From: Pinus tabuliformis
Lineage: Eukaryota; Streptophyta; Pinopsida; Pinales; Pinaceae
NCBI GenBank assembly: GCA_031772625.1
Contig: CM062818.1
Coordinates: forward strand, 1,678,169,167-1,678,233,166
Reading direction: 5' to 3'
DNA: 64,000 nt
In this document: positions 31,800 through 42,869 of the stretch, piece by piece
How positions within the stretch are numbered: position 1 is the first letter of the stretch
Layout: each line of letters starts with the position of its first letter
Notes under the pieces: generated by a model
Database searches by the model: none
Told to the model about the DNA's origin: nothing
What the model saw: only the letters and a program-made list of their open reading frames with translations
Translations under genes and position numbers: made by a program

Positions 31800-32480
31800 A
31801 GCCTTTGTTTTTGTGATATGGAACACTTGACAAAACGTCCTCAAGATCAAGTGTAAATCAATCAATCATTAGGTAACTAAGACCATAGATGCATCATAGT
31901 GTACCATACTTAAAGTTAGGGGCACAACTAATACTTCACACAAAGATCACCATCAAATATCTAACTAGACCAAGTCCCATATAAGTGTTCCCTCTCTTAC
32001 ATTTCGGATGGCTAGATGGATAACATTGTTAAGTGTTTCCAACCCCCAAGGGAAGTGATAAGTCCCAAGTCAACTCATCAATCCATAGGTGTAAGTTTAG
32101 ATGGTGGTGAAAGAGTGGGTAAGACTTCAAGACCAAGTGCCATAGCCAAGTGACCAACTAATGGTGGTCCAACATCCTGATTGTATAGATGTAAGGAGGG
32201 AGAAATCTTAGAGGCATGAGTTACCCCTTTCCTCGACCTGCTTTTCCCAACCCCTCTAATGCGCCTTTTCCTTTGATATGGGTGCATAGCTCAAGAGCCC
32301 AAACTTGAATTTGAGTAATTTAGCATTTATTAGCCCTTAAGAGGAGCTCGTTTATTGCTCATCAAGGTTGGGGCAATACAAGGGTTCACTTTTTAATGTG
32401 AAGCATTGAGAGCTCTAACCACAGGCGATGGCTAATGAGGGGGGTAGAGCTCTTGCTCGGCTTTTTCCCACACGCTAATT
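31800..32480 (-). repeat. Dispersed repeat R1, copy D (reverse orientation)
   Basis: Its reverse complement runs parallel to copy C at 36380-37040. Shared items: GAGCTCTACCC, CCCAACCYTGATGAGC, AAGGGGTAACTCATG, GGGGGTTGGAAACACYTAA, TCTAGTTAGATATTTGA, TATGATGCATCTATGGTC and CTAATGATTGAT. It is the only copy on the minus strand. Confidence 0.65.
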
Positions 32481-33018
32481 TAGTCCCAACCATCTTTTGC
32501 ATTTTTTGATTTTCCTTTATTGTGGCTTTCTTTACTTCTATCATTCTTTTAGCGGCATTGAACTCCAAGGCAAATTATTTTTGGCCAAACTCAAAGATGA
32601 GGATGAGATAGTGCCCATCCCTACAACCAATAACCACCTGCCTGAAGAATGGATGCGGAATAGAGGGAATGATGGAAAGTGGAAGGTATGGAATATCACA
32701 GGCATCCCAATTTAATCAGAGCATTCCCAATAGTGTCCTTCCTAAAACCCTAAGGCCTCAGAGGAGGTCCCACTAAACTAGCATCGAAGACTAACCACCT
32801 AAGTGAAGTGAAGGAACAAGAATATGTCAAGGTCAGTCAATTATCCGCATCAACCCTTGATTTATATTAGTATGCCCCAAAACAATAAGAAAAAGCACAT
32901 GATTACAAAATGGTAGAAGTATTTGTTGATGTATGACCCACCTTCCTTCAAGGAGGAATTCCAGATGGGAGAAAGAAATATGGTCGTAACATATGTACAG
33001 AGGATCCATGGCATCATG

Positions 33019-33072
33019 TCAAGTGTTGATCAATATGGTTGTTGGTCAAGTGTTGATCAATATGGTTGTTGG
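33019..33072. repeat. Exact 27-bp tandem duplication
   Basis: Two identical 27-bp units (33019-33045 and 33046-33072), each starting TCAAGTGTTGATCAATATGG. Confidence 0.92.
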
Positions 33073-33158
33073 TCAACTGGTTTTCCAAGAAGGAGAAAAT
33101 TTTCTCGTGTGTGTCACCCATTTTTTGGTGGGTAACAATACACATGCACTTTGGGACT

Positions 33159-33280
33159 TTCTTGGAGTGAGGAACACTCTTGGACCCTTGTCTCAGTTCC
33201 TTGATGCTTTATTAATTTTTCCTTGGACTGAGGAGCACTCTTGGACCCTTCTCTCAATTCCTTGATGCTTTATTACTTAT
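33159..33280. repeat. 61-bp tandem duplication
   Basis: Two units of 61 bp with GAGGARCACTCTTGGACCC and CCTTGATGCTTTATTA in the same places and a few substitutions. Confidence 0.85.
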
Positions 33281-34690
33281 TTTGGAGGATGACGTCATAG
33301 TGGAGACTCCTTTTCTTCCACATGTGTGGGGTTTTTCGACATTTTGTTATGGTTTAGAGTTATTTCAAAATTGGCTTGTGACCTTTAACCTAGTTGAATG
33401 CTGAAGTAAAAATTTTTTAGTGGGTTTTGCTTGTAAACTTAATGCAGTATGGCTTGGTTACCTTCATATAAATAAAGGAGAGTCTTATTCATTTTTCACG
33501 ATCATTCAGTCATCACACTTCCCTCCCTTTGGAGGTTTGCACTAGCTCTTTGCTTCTTTCTACTTGGCCGCAATGTGATTTTTATGGTGCAAATTGCTCT
33601 TGGATGTGGATCTTTGGCTTGAAGTTGGTTTCTTGGGATTGATTGAAGATATTCTTGTGGAAATTTTGTAAGTTTATTGCATATATTATATATTTCACAT
33701 GTTATATTGTGTAAATTAGGGTTTCTACAAGTGCCAAGGTTAAAATTGCTTAATTTATCTAGAATATTGATCCTCTATGCCATGCAAAATTATTTTCCTT
33801 GAATCCTTTAAGAGGACTCTGAGTTGTGCATCTCTTAAATTTAAAATCTCCCTAATAAGGAAGCCACTAAGGTTTTGTAAGAAGAAGCTTTATCCCTCTC
33901 ACACTCTTCAGCAAGGTTGTCCTCATTGAATTTGCCCTAGGTGATTCCACTACCAATTTAGATTGAGGAACTAGTCTAGGTGGTGGGGACCAAAACTTCT
34001 ATAGTACTAAGTTCTCTCCTCTTTCTCCTAAATTCTAGATATTTAGGGTTAAGGTTAGGTTTTCTTTGAGATATTGTTAAAAAGTAATTTTATTCGATGT
34101 GTCATTGCTCTCCAAGTATGAGTTGCATTAAATAATTGTCAAAAGGAAAATTATAACATTTATTACATGTTTAAACCCCATTTCTAGGGTTGATGTTATC
34201 TCCATATTGTTGTTTTATGCATGTTTCAGCCATAAATATTCAATTACAAACCATAAATCTTGCATATCTAATTGATTGTCTTGAACATTTGTTGACTAAT
34301 CATTGTAAAACTACTTTTTCTAGTTGTTATATGACATTGCAAGCCCTATCATTGAAAATTTACCAAACCTTAACTTATAACAGCCCTACACTTTTCTTAA
34401 GTGGTCTAGAGATGGAGTGTTTGTACACTGGTAAAGATTATCTTAGCCCTCCAATGTCCGCCAATACCCTATGCTAATCATTAGACCTCTTACATCACCT
34501 TGAACCTTTCATATTGAATGTCCTTAGGTGATTTGCACATGAGTGAAGCCTCCCTTGTGGTTATGTTACCACTAAATAGCTAGAGAAAGCTTGTTGAAGT
34601 GACACTAGTAGTCGATCTCTTGTTGTCCTGAGGTCTAGACCTACTTAGTGGGGCTTTGCACTAGGCTTGCTAGATTTTGCAGTATAAGAC
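33281..34690 (+). mobile_element. LTR-like sequence, Gypsy type (copy 2)
   Basis: TATAAATA at 33467, TTCATTTTTCACGATCATTC downstream, GGGTTTCTACAAG, and an end region with TGTTGTCCTGAGGTCTAG to GGCTTGCTAGATTTTGCAG. It parallels the sequence at 29900-31310 in the same orientation, strongly diverged. The pair could be the two LTRs of one old element or two separate remnants. Confidence 0.5.
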
Positions 34691-35389
34691 TCATCCAACT
34701 CTTTACAATTGTAACTTCACAATTTCTCTCTAAGTGAACTATTAATTTGTGGCATATGCAATACGTAAATACTAGTGAGATTTTCACTATTTTATATCAA
34801 ATTCCTGAACACCATTATTGCCATTTTGTAGTCCATTTGCACACAATCTCTATGATTTAATCTCAAACTTCTACTATATTCATTGATAAATTTTTTTTAT
34901 TGGACACAAGACAAAGTCCAAAATTTGATATGAATCTGCTTAGCTACCCTATTCAACAACATCCTTCCATTAGCATAAATCATTCGATATTTAACAATCA
35001 GATTAGCTCAAAGATAAGTTGACAACTAAGCTCTATATTGTATTCATGACAAATAACTTGCAAGAGAGACATAATGGTGTTTCAATTCAAAAATTAAGGA
35101 GAATGGTTCGCTGCAAAATACAACATCTTGACTATTGTGGGCAGTCTTTTGCCCAAAACTTGCCTCAATAATCACCATACAACGCAAACCATTTAAGCAA
35201 TATAAGAGTCAATTCTTTGTTTGTGCGGCAAATTTCCAATAGAGCATATGAAATCATGAAATTAGATTCACTTGGAATCAATACAATGTTTGGGCAGTAA
35301 TTTAAATTAAAATACAATTGGTTTTACTCCAACATAAATACTGGACCTACCCTCCTTTAGTGGTGATCTAATCATTTGTCCAAAGGACT
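34691..35389. other. Non-coding stretch, nothing recognised
   Basis: AT-rich, with no frame above 60 codons and no motif. Confidence 0.4.
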
Positions 35390-35472
35390 ATTGCCTACAT
35401 GGTCTATTGTTGCCATAAGGTCTAGCCCCACCCAGTGAGGCTTTGCATTGGGTTTGTTATATTTTGCAGCAA
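35390..35472 (+). mobile_element. LTR 3'-end fragment, Gypsy type
   Basis: TTGTTGCCATAAGGTCTAGC to GGGTTTGTTATATTTTGCAGCAACA closely matches the ends of the LTR-like sequences at 31310 and 34690 and of the Gyp1 LTR. The rest of the LTR is not recognisable upstream. Confidence 0.45.
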
Positions 35473-35639
35473 CAATTCCAATTGTAATATCTCAAATTAT
35501 ATAAAAAGATTAAAATGAAATTGTATTTTTTTTAAATTGCGGGCTACGAGGTGGAAATCCATAGCTTTTCTAGAGTCTACTAAATACCCTGCAATTCTTT
35601 GTCATTAAGAAAAAAGGAAAAGAATTAACAAATCTACAT

Positions 35640-35727
35640 GTATTTCTTGTAACATAAGATATACATAATGACACGAGTATAATGACAATTATAAAGACTG
35701 AAACTAGTTACATTTTCCAACAAAACA
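35640..35727 (+). mobile_element. 3' end of a Copia-like LTR
   Basis: It ends ACTAGTTACATTTTCCAACA, matching the end of the solo LTR at 45828 (CATAGTTACATTTTCCAATA). The start of this copy cannot be placed. It is followed at once by R1 copy C. Confidence 0.45.
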
Positions 35728-35744
35728 AAGTTTCAAAGATTTTC

Positions 35745-37180
35745 TTTGTTAACCACCAAGAAGTGGGTAACTCCATAGGAGAAAATTTCTCTCCTTCTTT
35801 GGGCAGCCAACCAACAGCCCTACATTACTCAATCCATAATGATATGCCATATTTATCCAACATTTTCATCGGTCAAACACCTTTGCCATCCAACACTCCT
35901 CTTGAAGGAAGGTAGGTCATCATTTGGCAAGTACTTTAACCATCTTGCAATCATGTGCTTTTACTTAATATTTTGAGCATTCTAACATGGATTCACAAGT
36001 GATCTAGATGATTGATTGATCTTGACTATAAACTTGTTCTCTCACTTTAACAGGGAGGTTAGTTTTTGGCACTAGTCCCCTGGGACCTCCTCTGAGGCCC
36101 CAAGGTTATAAGAGGAGCACTGCTTGGGAAACTTGGATTGAAGTAGTTTGTCCATGATGCTCCATCCTTATGACTTTTCACTGTTCCCTAGATTTCATCT
36201 CCATTTTTGGGCTTCTAGTGATTGGTTTATTGGAATTGGCACTCTTGTATCCTCATTCTTAAGTTTGGGCTGGAAAAATTGCCCTGGAGGTTGATGCAAC
36301 TAAAAAAACAATAAAAGCATAAAATGGCTACAATGAAGGAAAAAGAAAGATAAAATGCAAAGGATGGGCAAGACATTAATTAGTGCATGGAAAAACCCTA
36401 GCATGAGCTCTACCCTCATCATTATCCATCACCTGATTCCTAAGCACTTGATGCTCCATCACATAATAAAGGAACCCTTGCATGTCCCAACCCTGATGAG
36501 CGATAAACTGACTCATAATTAAGGGCTAAGTAAATGATAAATCGTTAAAAGCAACCTTGGGCTCCTAAGGTGTGCTTCCTATAAAAGCATTATGAAAAAG
36601 AAGTAAAAGGCACACCGGAGGGGTCAAAAAAGCAGCCTACGGAAAGGGGTAACTCATGTTTGCACGATTGCCCCTGCTTACATTTATACACTCACGATGA
36701 TGGACCTCCATGAACTAGTCCCATGACCATGGCACCTTGCCTTGAATTCCTTCCCCTCCATTGCCAATATTATCACAAACACCTCTAGATTGAAGGGTTG
36801 ACTGAGGACATGTCACCTCCCCTTGGGGGTTGGAAACACCTAATAGGGTTGATCATCTAGCCATCCCTAACATACGAAGGCAACACTTTTATGGGACTTT
36901 GTCTAGTTAGATATTTGAAGGTGATCTTAGTTTAAAGTGTTATTTTGCCCTTAACAATTAATTATGGTCCATTATGATGCATCTATGGTCATTGTCCCTA
37001 ATGATTGATGGCTTTTTCTTGATCTTGAGATGGTTTTTCCAGGTGGTTCTTAACACAATAGCAGAGGCCTTCAAGAGAACATTATATCTCTCTATTTCAA
37101 AGCATGCCCAAGTCTTTTTGCATTTTCCAAAGAGTAGTGATGACCTTGCAGATGTAGTGCATTTTTATCTCATTGATTAG
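35745..37180 (+). repeat. Dispersed repeat R1, copy C (longest)
   Basis: The most complete copy: the 5' part matches copy A, the 3' part matches copies B and D. It runs from AGTGGGTAACTCCATAGGAG to about ATTGATGGCTTTTTC and on to 37180. No coding content is recognised. Confidence 0.6.
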
Positions 37181-37689
37181 TGTATTTAGTGTATTCTATA
37201 GCTCTACTTCCTTTCAAGTTCCTCTAATAGCAAACATTAAAGTGACAAGATTTAATTTAAAAAAAAATTGTAAAATTTTAAATAATAAATTTTCCACTTC
37301 AATATTTCAAGCAATTTTTTTTAAAATACTTATGACTCTCCTTTTATAATTAAAAAAGAATATATGTATTTTTGAATATAATTAAATATTTATAGCTTCA
37401 AAATAGTGTACAATTAGAAAAAAAAGACTTATTTTATAATTACAACTACAAATAACATAATCTTATTCCATAGGAGTATTCACATATAGAAAAAAAATTA
37501 TGATGATATATATTAATAGACTGACTTATTTAAAAGAAATGTATTTATAAATACTTTCCATCAATATTAATATGATGATTATTTAATATTTACTAAGACT
37601 AAATATAGTCTATTGAACCCTAAGAACATAAGATGTTGCTTGGAGTTTTTTAAAAGTTTTATTTGTACAAGTAGCTTTCTGAGTTAATT
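37181..37689. other. AT-rich non-coding stretch
   Basis: Homopolymer-rich sequence with no frames or motifs. Confidence 0.5.
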
Positions 37690-37900
37690 GGTCAAAAAAG
37701 TTGATAATGTGGTAAATAATTTAAAATTTAGATTTAATATGAATATATGATGGACAAATTAAGAGAAAATGTTTTTCATTTTCAACATTCTTAGTATCAC
37801 AAATGTGGCAAACTCTTTCATCCCATTGGACTTTGTGAATAGACCAACGCAATTTCACTATGGACCTCATGAGAATTTGATCTTATTTTCTTCATGTTTA
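37690..37900 (-). pseudogene. LINE ORF2 C-terminal zinc-binding fragment
   Basis: The minus-strand reading DQILMRSIVKLRWSIHKVQW continues with DERVCHICDTKNVENEKHFLLICPSY, the CX2C...HX4C signature that closes many plant LINE reverse transcriptase proteins (zf-RVT-like). A stop just upstream and the absence of reverse transcriptase motifs show it is a short decayed remnant. Flanks up to about 38250 may belong to the same element but are unreadable. Confidence 0.6.
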
Positions 37901-38249
37901 TTTTCTCCTTTACAATAATCAGCACAAAGAGATACTTTTAATTTTTGAAAGTTGGCTTGATGACCTCCTTATAATATCTTAATTTCCTTTTTCTTTTTAA
38001 CTCTTTACCACACCACAATGTTTCCTTAAAAATTGAGCTAATAATATTTTTAATATTATCCTTAATCTACAAAATGATCTTTTCTTTTATGCCCCAATGG
38101 TTTAGTCAAGATCTGACATTCTTATCTAATCTCTGCTAGAGTCAAAAGTGGTTTTGACTAGAATTTGAAGCAATTTTAAAAAGATTCTTGTCTTCCATAT
38201 TGTTTAACTTCTTATTATACATTCTATATCTTATCATAACCATGCTCTC

Positions 38250-39120
38250 AATGGAATAAAAACCATAAAATAAAGTACATTCTCTTTAATTTTAAAATTA
38301 TATATTATATAGCTAATTATATATTATATAGCTGATACTCAAGTTAAACAATTTACCATCTAGACTTCACACTCACTTTTTGTGGCTATGACTGCCGACC
38401 TTTTCCAGCTAAATATATCTCATTCTTATCCATGAAATTGGAGTTGGTAATGTAAAAATACCACGTGGATTCTCTTTATAAATGGGGGTTTGACTCTTAA
38501 AATTTAAGATTATTAGTAAATAAAAAGAACTTGTATAAGGCTAAAGGTTTTATGCATGGAAAAGTGCACTTTTAACCCATAGTATAAAAGTTGGTATAAT
38601 AGAATGGTTTATGTAACTGGCGAGAGACAAGATTCTATGTATACAAATGGGTAGATGTGAAGATTGATAAGAAACAAAGTCTAATGTATACGAATGGGTG
38701 GCTTAAAAGATTTATGATCGAACTTTGTTTATGTGATAATCAACTTCTTCTTTCTACTTTCTAGTTTAAAAAAAAATAAAAATGAGTGAATTTATATTAC
38801 AATAAATAAACACTAACAAGTTAAGTCTCACTAACACAATCAGATAAAGATGGACCTTGTAATCAAGATTTGCTAGCGACCCTGCTAACCTAGTGTCAAA
38901 CTTCATGGAATGATTGTGCCCTATACTAACTATAATACACTTTAATTCTATACACTCTCTAACTATAATACACTTTAATTCTATATTTAAGTTTTTTTTA
39001 AATAAATGTGTAAGCTCATATTACAATTTCACCAATGATGCAATTGCAAAAGAAATTCTCATATATACTGGTCTAAAGGGTCTAGATTGCTTACACTCAT
39101 CAAGGATGGGAGTCTCCACA
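38250..39120. other. AT-rich non-coding stretch downstream of the TSC10-like relic
   Basis: I looked here on the minus strand for the missing C-terminal exons of the reductase and found none. A local duplication CTAACTATAATACACTTTAA occurs twice near 38926 and 38959. Confidence 0.5.
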
Positions 39121-39123
39121 TAC

Positions 39124-40030
39124 CAGGGTAAACAACGCTCATTCCGATGTTATAAGGCATCAATTCAAGCCCTTTCACGCCATATTTAGTTGCAGTATAA
39201 ACAGAAGCCCCATACTGGACGTACTGCAAAACACATAAAATGGTGAATCCATTATCACCAGACACGACAATATAATTAAATCCTATAATTCATAAGCAAT
39301 CAACTTTAGCCTGAAACTCTGATCACAAAAATAAAAAACCATCTGCAACCCTAAAAGCATTTTCATGAATCATACCAGACCAGCCAAAGAACTGACGAGA
39401 ACAACAGACATGGGTGGTCGGGCATGGCCTTGGTCTGTGCGATGTTTCATCAAGCGAAGAGCAACATGCAAAGTGTTTACCATCCCTGATAAATTTGTTT
39501 TAATTGTGGCATGCAAATATTTAATGGGAACTTTATCTATGTATCTGACTCTGGCCCAACCAGAATTGCAAACAACCAGATCAATAAACCTCCATTAAAA
39601 TGATTGTTCAAGTGTATCTGAAAGAGTTTCATAGTCACCCACATCAGCAATCTGCAAAGGAGAAAATAAATAAACATTCCTGAATTCGGCAATACTGGAC
39701 TCCATTAATTAAAGTCAATTTAACGAGAAAAACCTATCCATGTACCTTTGTGGATATTCTATCGGCACTGGTAGCTTTATTATTGACCAACTTGTCCAGT
39801 GCCTTCTCCATTTTTGCAGAGCTTCTGCCTATCAGAGTAACGAAGGCTCCCTGTGATAGAGCCTCTTTGGCAATAGCAAGGCCAATACCGCTGGATCCTC
39901 CTGTTATTAGGACATGCTTCCCACGCAGGGTTTTCAGACGCGATGAAGGTTTCCACAGCAAGGTGACCCCAAGAAAAATAATCAAAAGGATAATAACAAT
40001 GATGGTGAGCATAGTTGCAGCAACTTCCAT
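39124..40030 (-). pseudogene. 3-ketodihydrosphingosine reductase (TSC10/KDSR-like), truncated
   Basis: KDSR is an ER short-chain dehydrogenase that reduces 3-ketosphinganine with NADPH in sphingolipid synthesis. Exon 1 (40030-39746) encodes MEVAATML, a membrane segment (about residues 8-26) and the Rossmann motif HVLITGGSSGIGLAIAKEAL. A GT donor follows TCCACAAAG. Exon 2 (39651 to about 39378) has IADVGDYETL, DLVVCNSG and SVVLVSSLAG with the catalytic Ser. Exon 3 (39223-39124) has VYTATKYGVKGLE, giving YxxxK, and ends at a GTATGT donor. Against function: an in-frame TAA in exon 2 (after TLEQSF) and no further exons, so the C-terminal third is missing. Splice sites look normal. Probably a truncated relic. 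Confidence 0.72.
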
Positions 40031-40199
40031 TGCGAGCGCTTCGAGAATGGTAGTATGCCTTAAAATGGAAGCACTAAGCCTTTTAAGGACACAGTCACAT
40101 TAAACTCCCACACAGGAATTGACAGTATCACTTAAATGCGCGGTTGCTGCTTTGCAAAAGTTTGAAACACACACGCTTTCCCTATAATTACGAAACCCC

Positions 40200-40240
40200 A
40201 GCGTGCAGGGATCTTGCCGTGGTCTGATAACAAAGCAGTT
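40200..40240. repeat. Outlying degenerate copy of the 45-bp repeat
   Basis: TTGCCGTGGTCTGATAACAAAGCAG resembles the second half of the units at 40512-40621 (GCCGTGCTCTGATAACAAAAGCTG). Confidence 0.5.
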
Positions 40241-40511
40241 GTATATAACGCGACTTTTTGAAAGTCTTTCTGGCGGGTTTTTCGGTCGAAATCCGGCAGG
40301 AATTTATTGGAATCGCAAGTTTGATAGCTAGTTTCTGCACAATGAAAGAGTCCCAGGGGTTTTTCAGGGTGCTGAATCCAAATATGCAGTTAAAAAACCA
40401 TTTTAACTGCAACAAATCAAAATTTAACCTCTATTTCTTCCACCGGATTCCATCACCGAAATCTCCAAAAAATCGCATTATAGACAACTCCGATAACAAA
40501 TGCTAAAATGA

Positions 40512-40621
40512 GCACGGGGTTTCCGCCGTGCTCTGATAGCAAAAGCTGAAACGAACGCACGGGGTTTTCGCCGTGCTCTGATAACAAAAGCTGAAACGAA
40601 CGCACGGGGTTTTTGCCGTGC
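40512..40621. repeat. 45-bp tandem repeat containing a GCACGG...CCGTGC stem-loop
   Basis: Three units start at 40512, 40557 and 40602. Each begins GCACGGGGTTTYCGCCGTGC (the third has TTG in the loop), a 6-bp stem with an 8-base loop, followed by TCTGATARCAAAAGCTGAAA in the first two. They lie 480-590 bp upstream of the reductase start. Confidence 0.88.
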
Positions 40622-40639
40622 TGTAATTACAAGTACTTT

Positions 40640-41606
40640 TGGAGCAGGATTTTGAGTACCGGTTATCCCACAGCATTGAGATGTGTCACGGGCGCCACAG
40701 TGATGGATTTTGAATTTGACTGGCAAATTCAAATACAGTTAAAATGATAAAAATGAGCGCGAGTTTCATAAACCATCAAATTTGATTTCAGATTTGAAAT
40801 TTCTATGGCACAGTTTAATATTTAACTATTAGATGTTTCTATTATTTTTTTCATATTTCTCAATATATTTCTCTTATAAAACTATGAATTTAAATTGTTT
40901 AAAAAAATATGAATTTAAATGGTATAAAATATACTTTTGAGTGTATAAATAAATTTAGGTTTTTTAAAAAATTATTTGAACATTAGAATTTTACAAATTA
41001 CATCATTGAAATCAAATTTGGAATTTCAAATTTATCCTACTTATCAAATAGAAATTTGATGACAGTTATTTGTTTTTTATGCCTGTCATTTTATGTTTTA
41101 AATAGATTTGTTAGTGTTAATTTTTTTTTGGTGTTATAAACAAATTTTGGATAACGATGGAGAGATATGCTTATAGTAGTCATCCTTAGAAGAAGAAATC
41201 ATAATTACTCACTAGTTTGGCTCTATAGCACCAAAAATATATTGAGATCCAAGTGATTCTTGAAAATCACAACTATGTAGAAATGACAATCCAAACGGAA
41301 AGTTATGTAAATTAGAGAAGAGCTCCTAAAAATAAAAATATGATGAATAGGATTCTATTTTACTTAAGGCTTTATTTGCAATTAATAGCTATAGAATAAT
41401 ATGACATATATGTCTTAAAAAATAATATAATTACATAACTTAAATTTTGCATCCCTACATGCTTACTTATTTGTAATTGTTTATTTCACATACACACATT
41501 TTGATGTCAAAATGGGAAACAACCTTTCTAAACCTTAAGAGTGCAATCTAGGATGAGCTACAACTTACTAATTGTGAAGGTTCTTACTAGGGAGATAATG
41601 GTCACA
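40640..41606. other. AT-rich non-coding stretch
   Basis: No frames or motifs. A 50-bp near-duplicate of the start of the next repeat (CTTACTAATTGTGAAGGTTC, 41571) precedes it. Confidence 0.5.
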
Positions 41607-42869
41607 TGTCTTTCACTTACTAATGGTAAAGGTTCTTATTAGGGAGATAATGGGAGATAATAGGTGGAAAGGTATCAACTCTTGTTGTCTAATTTACTCT
41701 TTTTTTTGTAAGCTGGCAACATTTATATTAATATCAAAAATTTTTACATCATACATCTCCAAATGACCAAAATTAATAGACTCATCATGAGGATCCAGAA
41801 GGAGTCTTGTTTAACTGACACCAAGACAACCCAAATTTACAACATATATACCATGTTTCAACAATACAAGATAAGGACTAAAAGACACATGAACAAACAT
41901 AAGGCACGTGAGAAAATATTAGATACATGACACAGAGACTCAAGCCTCTTGGTAGCCAAATACACGGAAGTTGCAGAGGTTACAAATATATTCCATAACA
42001 CATCCCACAAGTTTGCAGTCTGATTGAGCTCAGAAGTCAAGCAAACCCATATGCAATGGAACCCCATGTGTCAAAAAATATGATTACATAGTGCCATTGT
42101 GTTGCAAAGAGTCTAAAGGAAGAAATAGGTGTTCCATCCACTATCAACTACCATCATAACTTGATTCTAAACAAATCTACCTGCAGAACCACAATTAAGG
42201 CATAATAAAAAAAACACCCACGTGGAATACAGAGTGCCACAACACCGTAGGGAACCTGGAGGAAATATAAGGTGCACCACCCACTATCAACAACCAAAAT
42301 AACATGATACGAAGCAAATCAATATGGAGCCGAGCCTAAGTAAATTTGATGAGTAATGCACCCCGGAGACCCGCACTCTCCAAAAAAATAGTAGAACCAA
42401 CACTATCTAGTTCGCACAATAATACCTTATCGTAAAGTGTGATGAAACAAAGGTGCACTGAAACTTCCAAAAAGCAAAATCATGTGCTTTGTACACACCC
42501 CCATCCGAGAACTATTGTTATCTAACGTACAATTAGATATCCATAATGTATATTGTTATCTAAAATTATCCCTATTCATATTTATTAAAAATAGGAATTT
42601 ATTGTATGTGTACTATTGTTAAAAATAGGGATTTATTGTTCATGTAATGTACACATATACAATAAATTCCTATTTTTATTAAATATGAATAGGGAGTACT
42701 TTCAAAAAAATTACGCCGAAGGTGTTCTCTCTATAGACTTTTGATGTCCAAACACTGTTCATTGCAACGAATCAACGAGCATATTTTTTGTCCTCCTCAG
42801 GCTTATCCAAATTTGACACATGAACCTCCCACCATCTTGGTCTTGCTCACCACAAGCTTGACTATCTGG
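41607..42869 (+). repeat. Tandem duplication, unit 1 (includes the start of a CYP78A exon)
   Basis: It starts TGTCTTTCACTTACTAATGG and ends CACAAGCTTGACTATCTGG; unit 2 (42870-44204) starts and ends at the same words. The units are collinear, except that unit 2 has about 72 extra bases (about 43742-43814). The last 30 bases read LGLAHHKLD in the P450 frame, so the duplication breakpoint lies inside the CYP78A coding sequence. Confidence 0.88.
42569..42696. mobile_element. Stowaway-like MITE, copy 1
   Basis: 128-bp foldback element. The outer arm TCCCTATTCATATTTATTAA is mirrored by TTAATAAATATGAATAGGGA-type sequence, and the arms extend about 45 bp each to GTGTAC/GTACAC. It is flanked by TA on both sides (42567-42568 and 42697-42698), as Tc1/mariner-derived MITEs are. 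No coding capacity. Confidence 0.72.

Noticed and set aside
32386-32715. Overlapping frames on both strands near R1 copy D
   Set aside because: Short, mutually antisense, and located at the edge of a non-coding repeat.
29900-34690. One complete retrotransposon with LTRs at 29900-31310 and 33281-34690
   Set aside because: No primer site, purine tract, target duplication or coding interior was found, and the two sequences are strongly diverged. Left as two LTR-like sequences.
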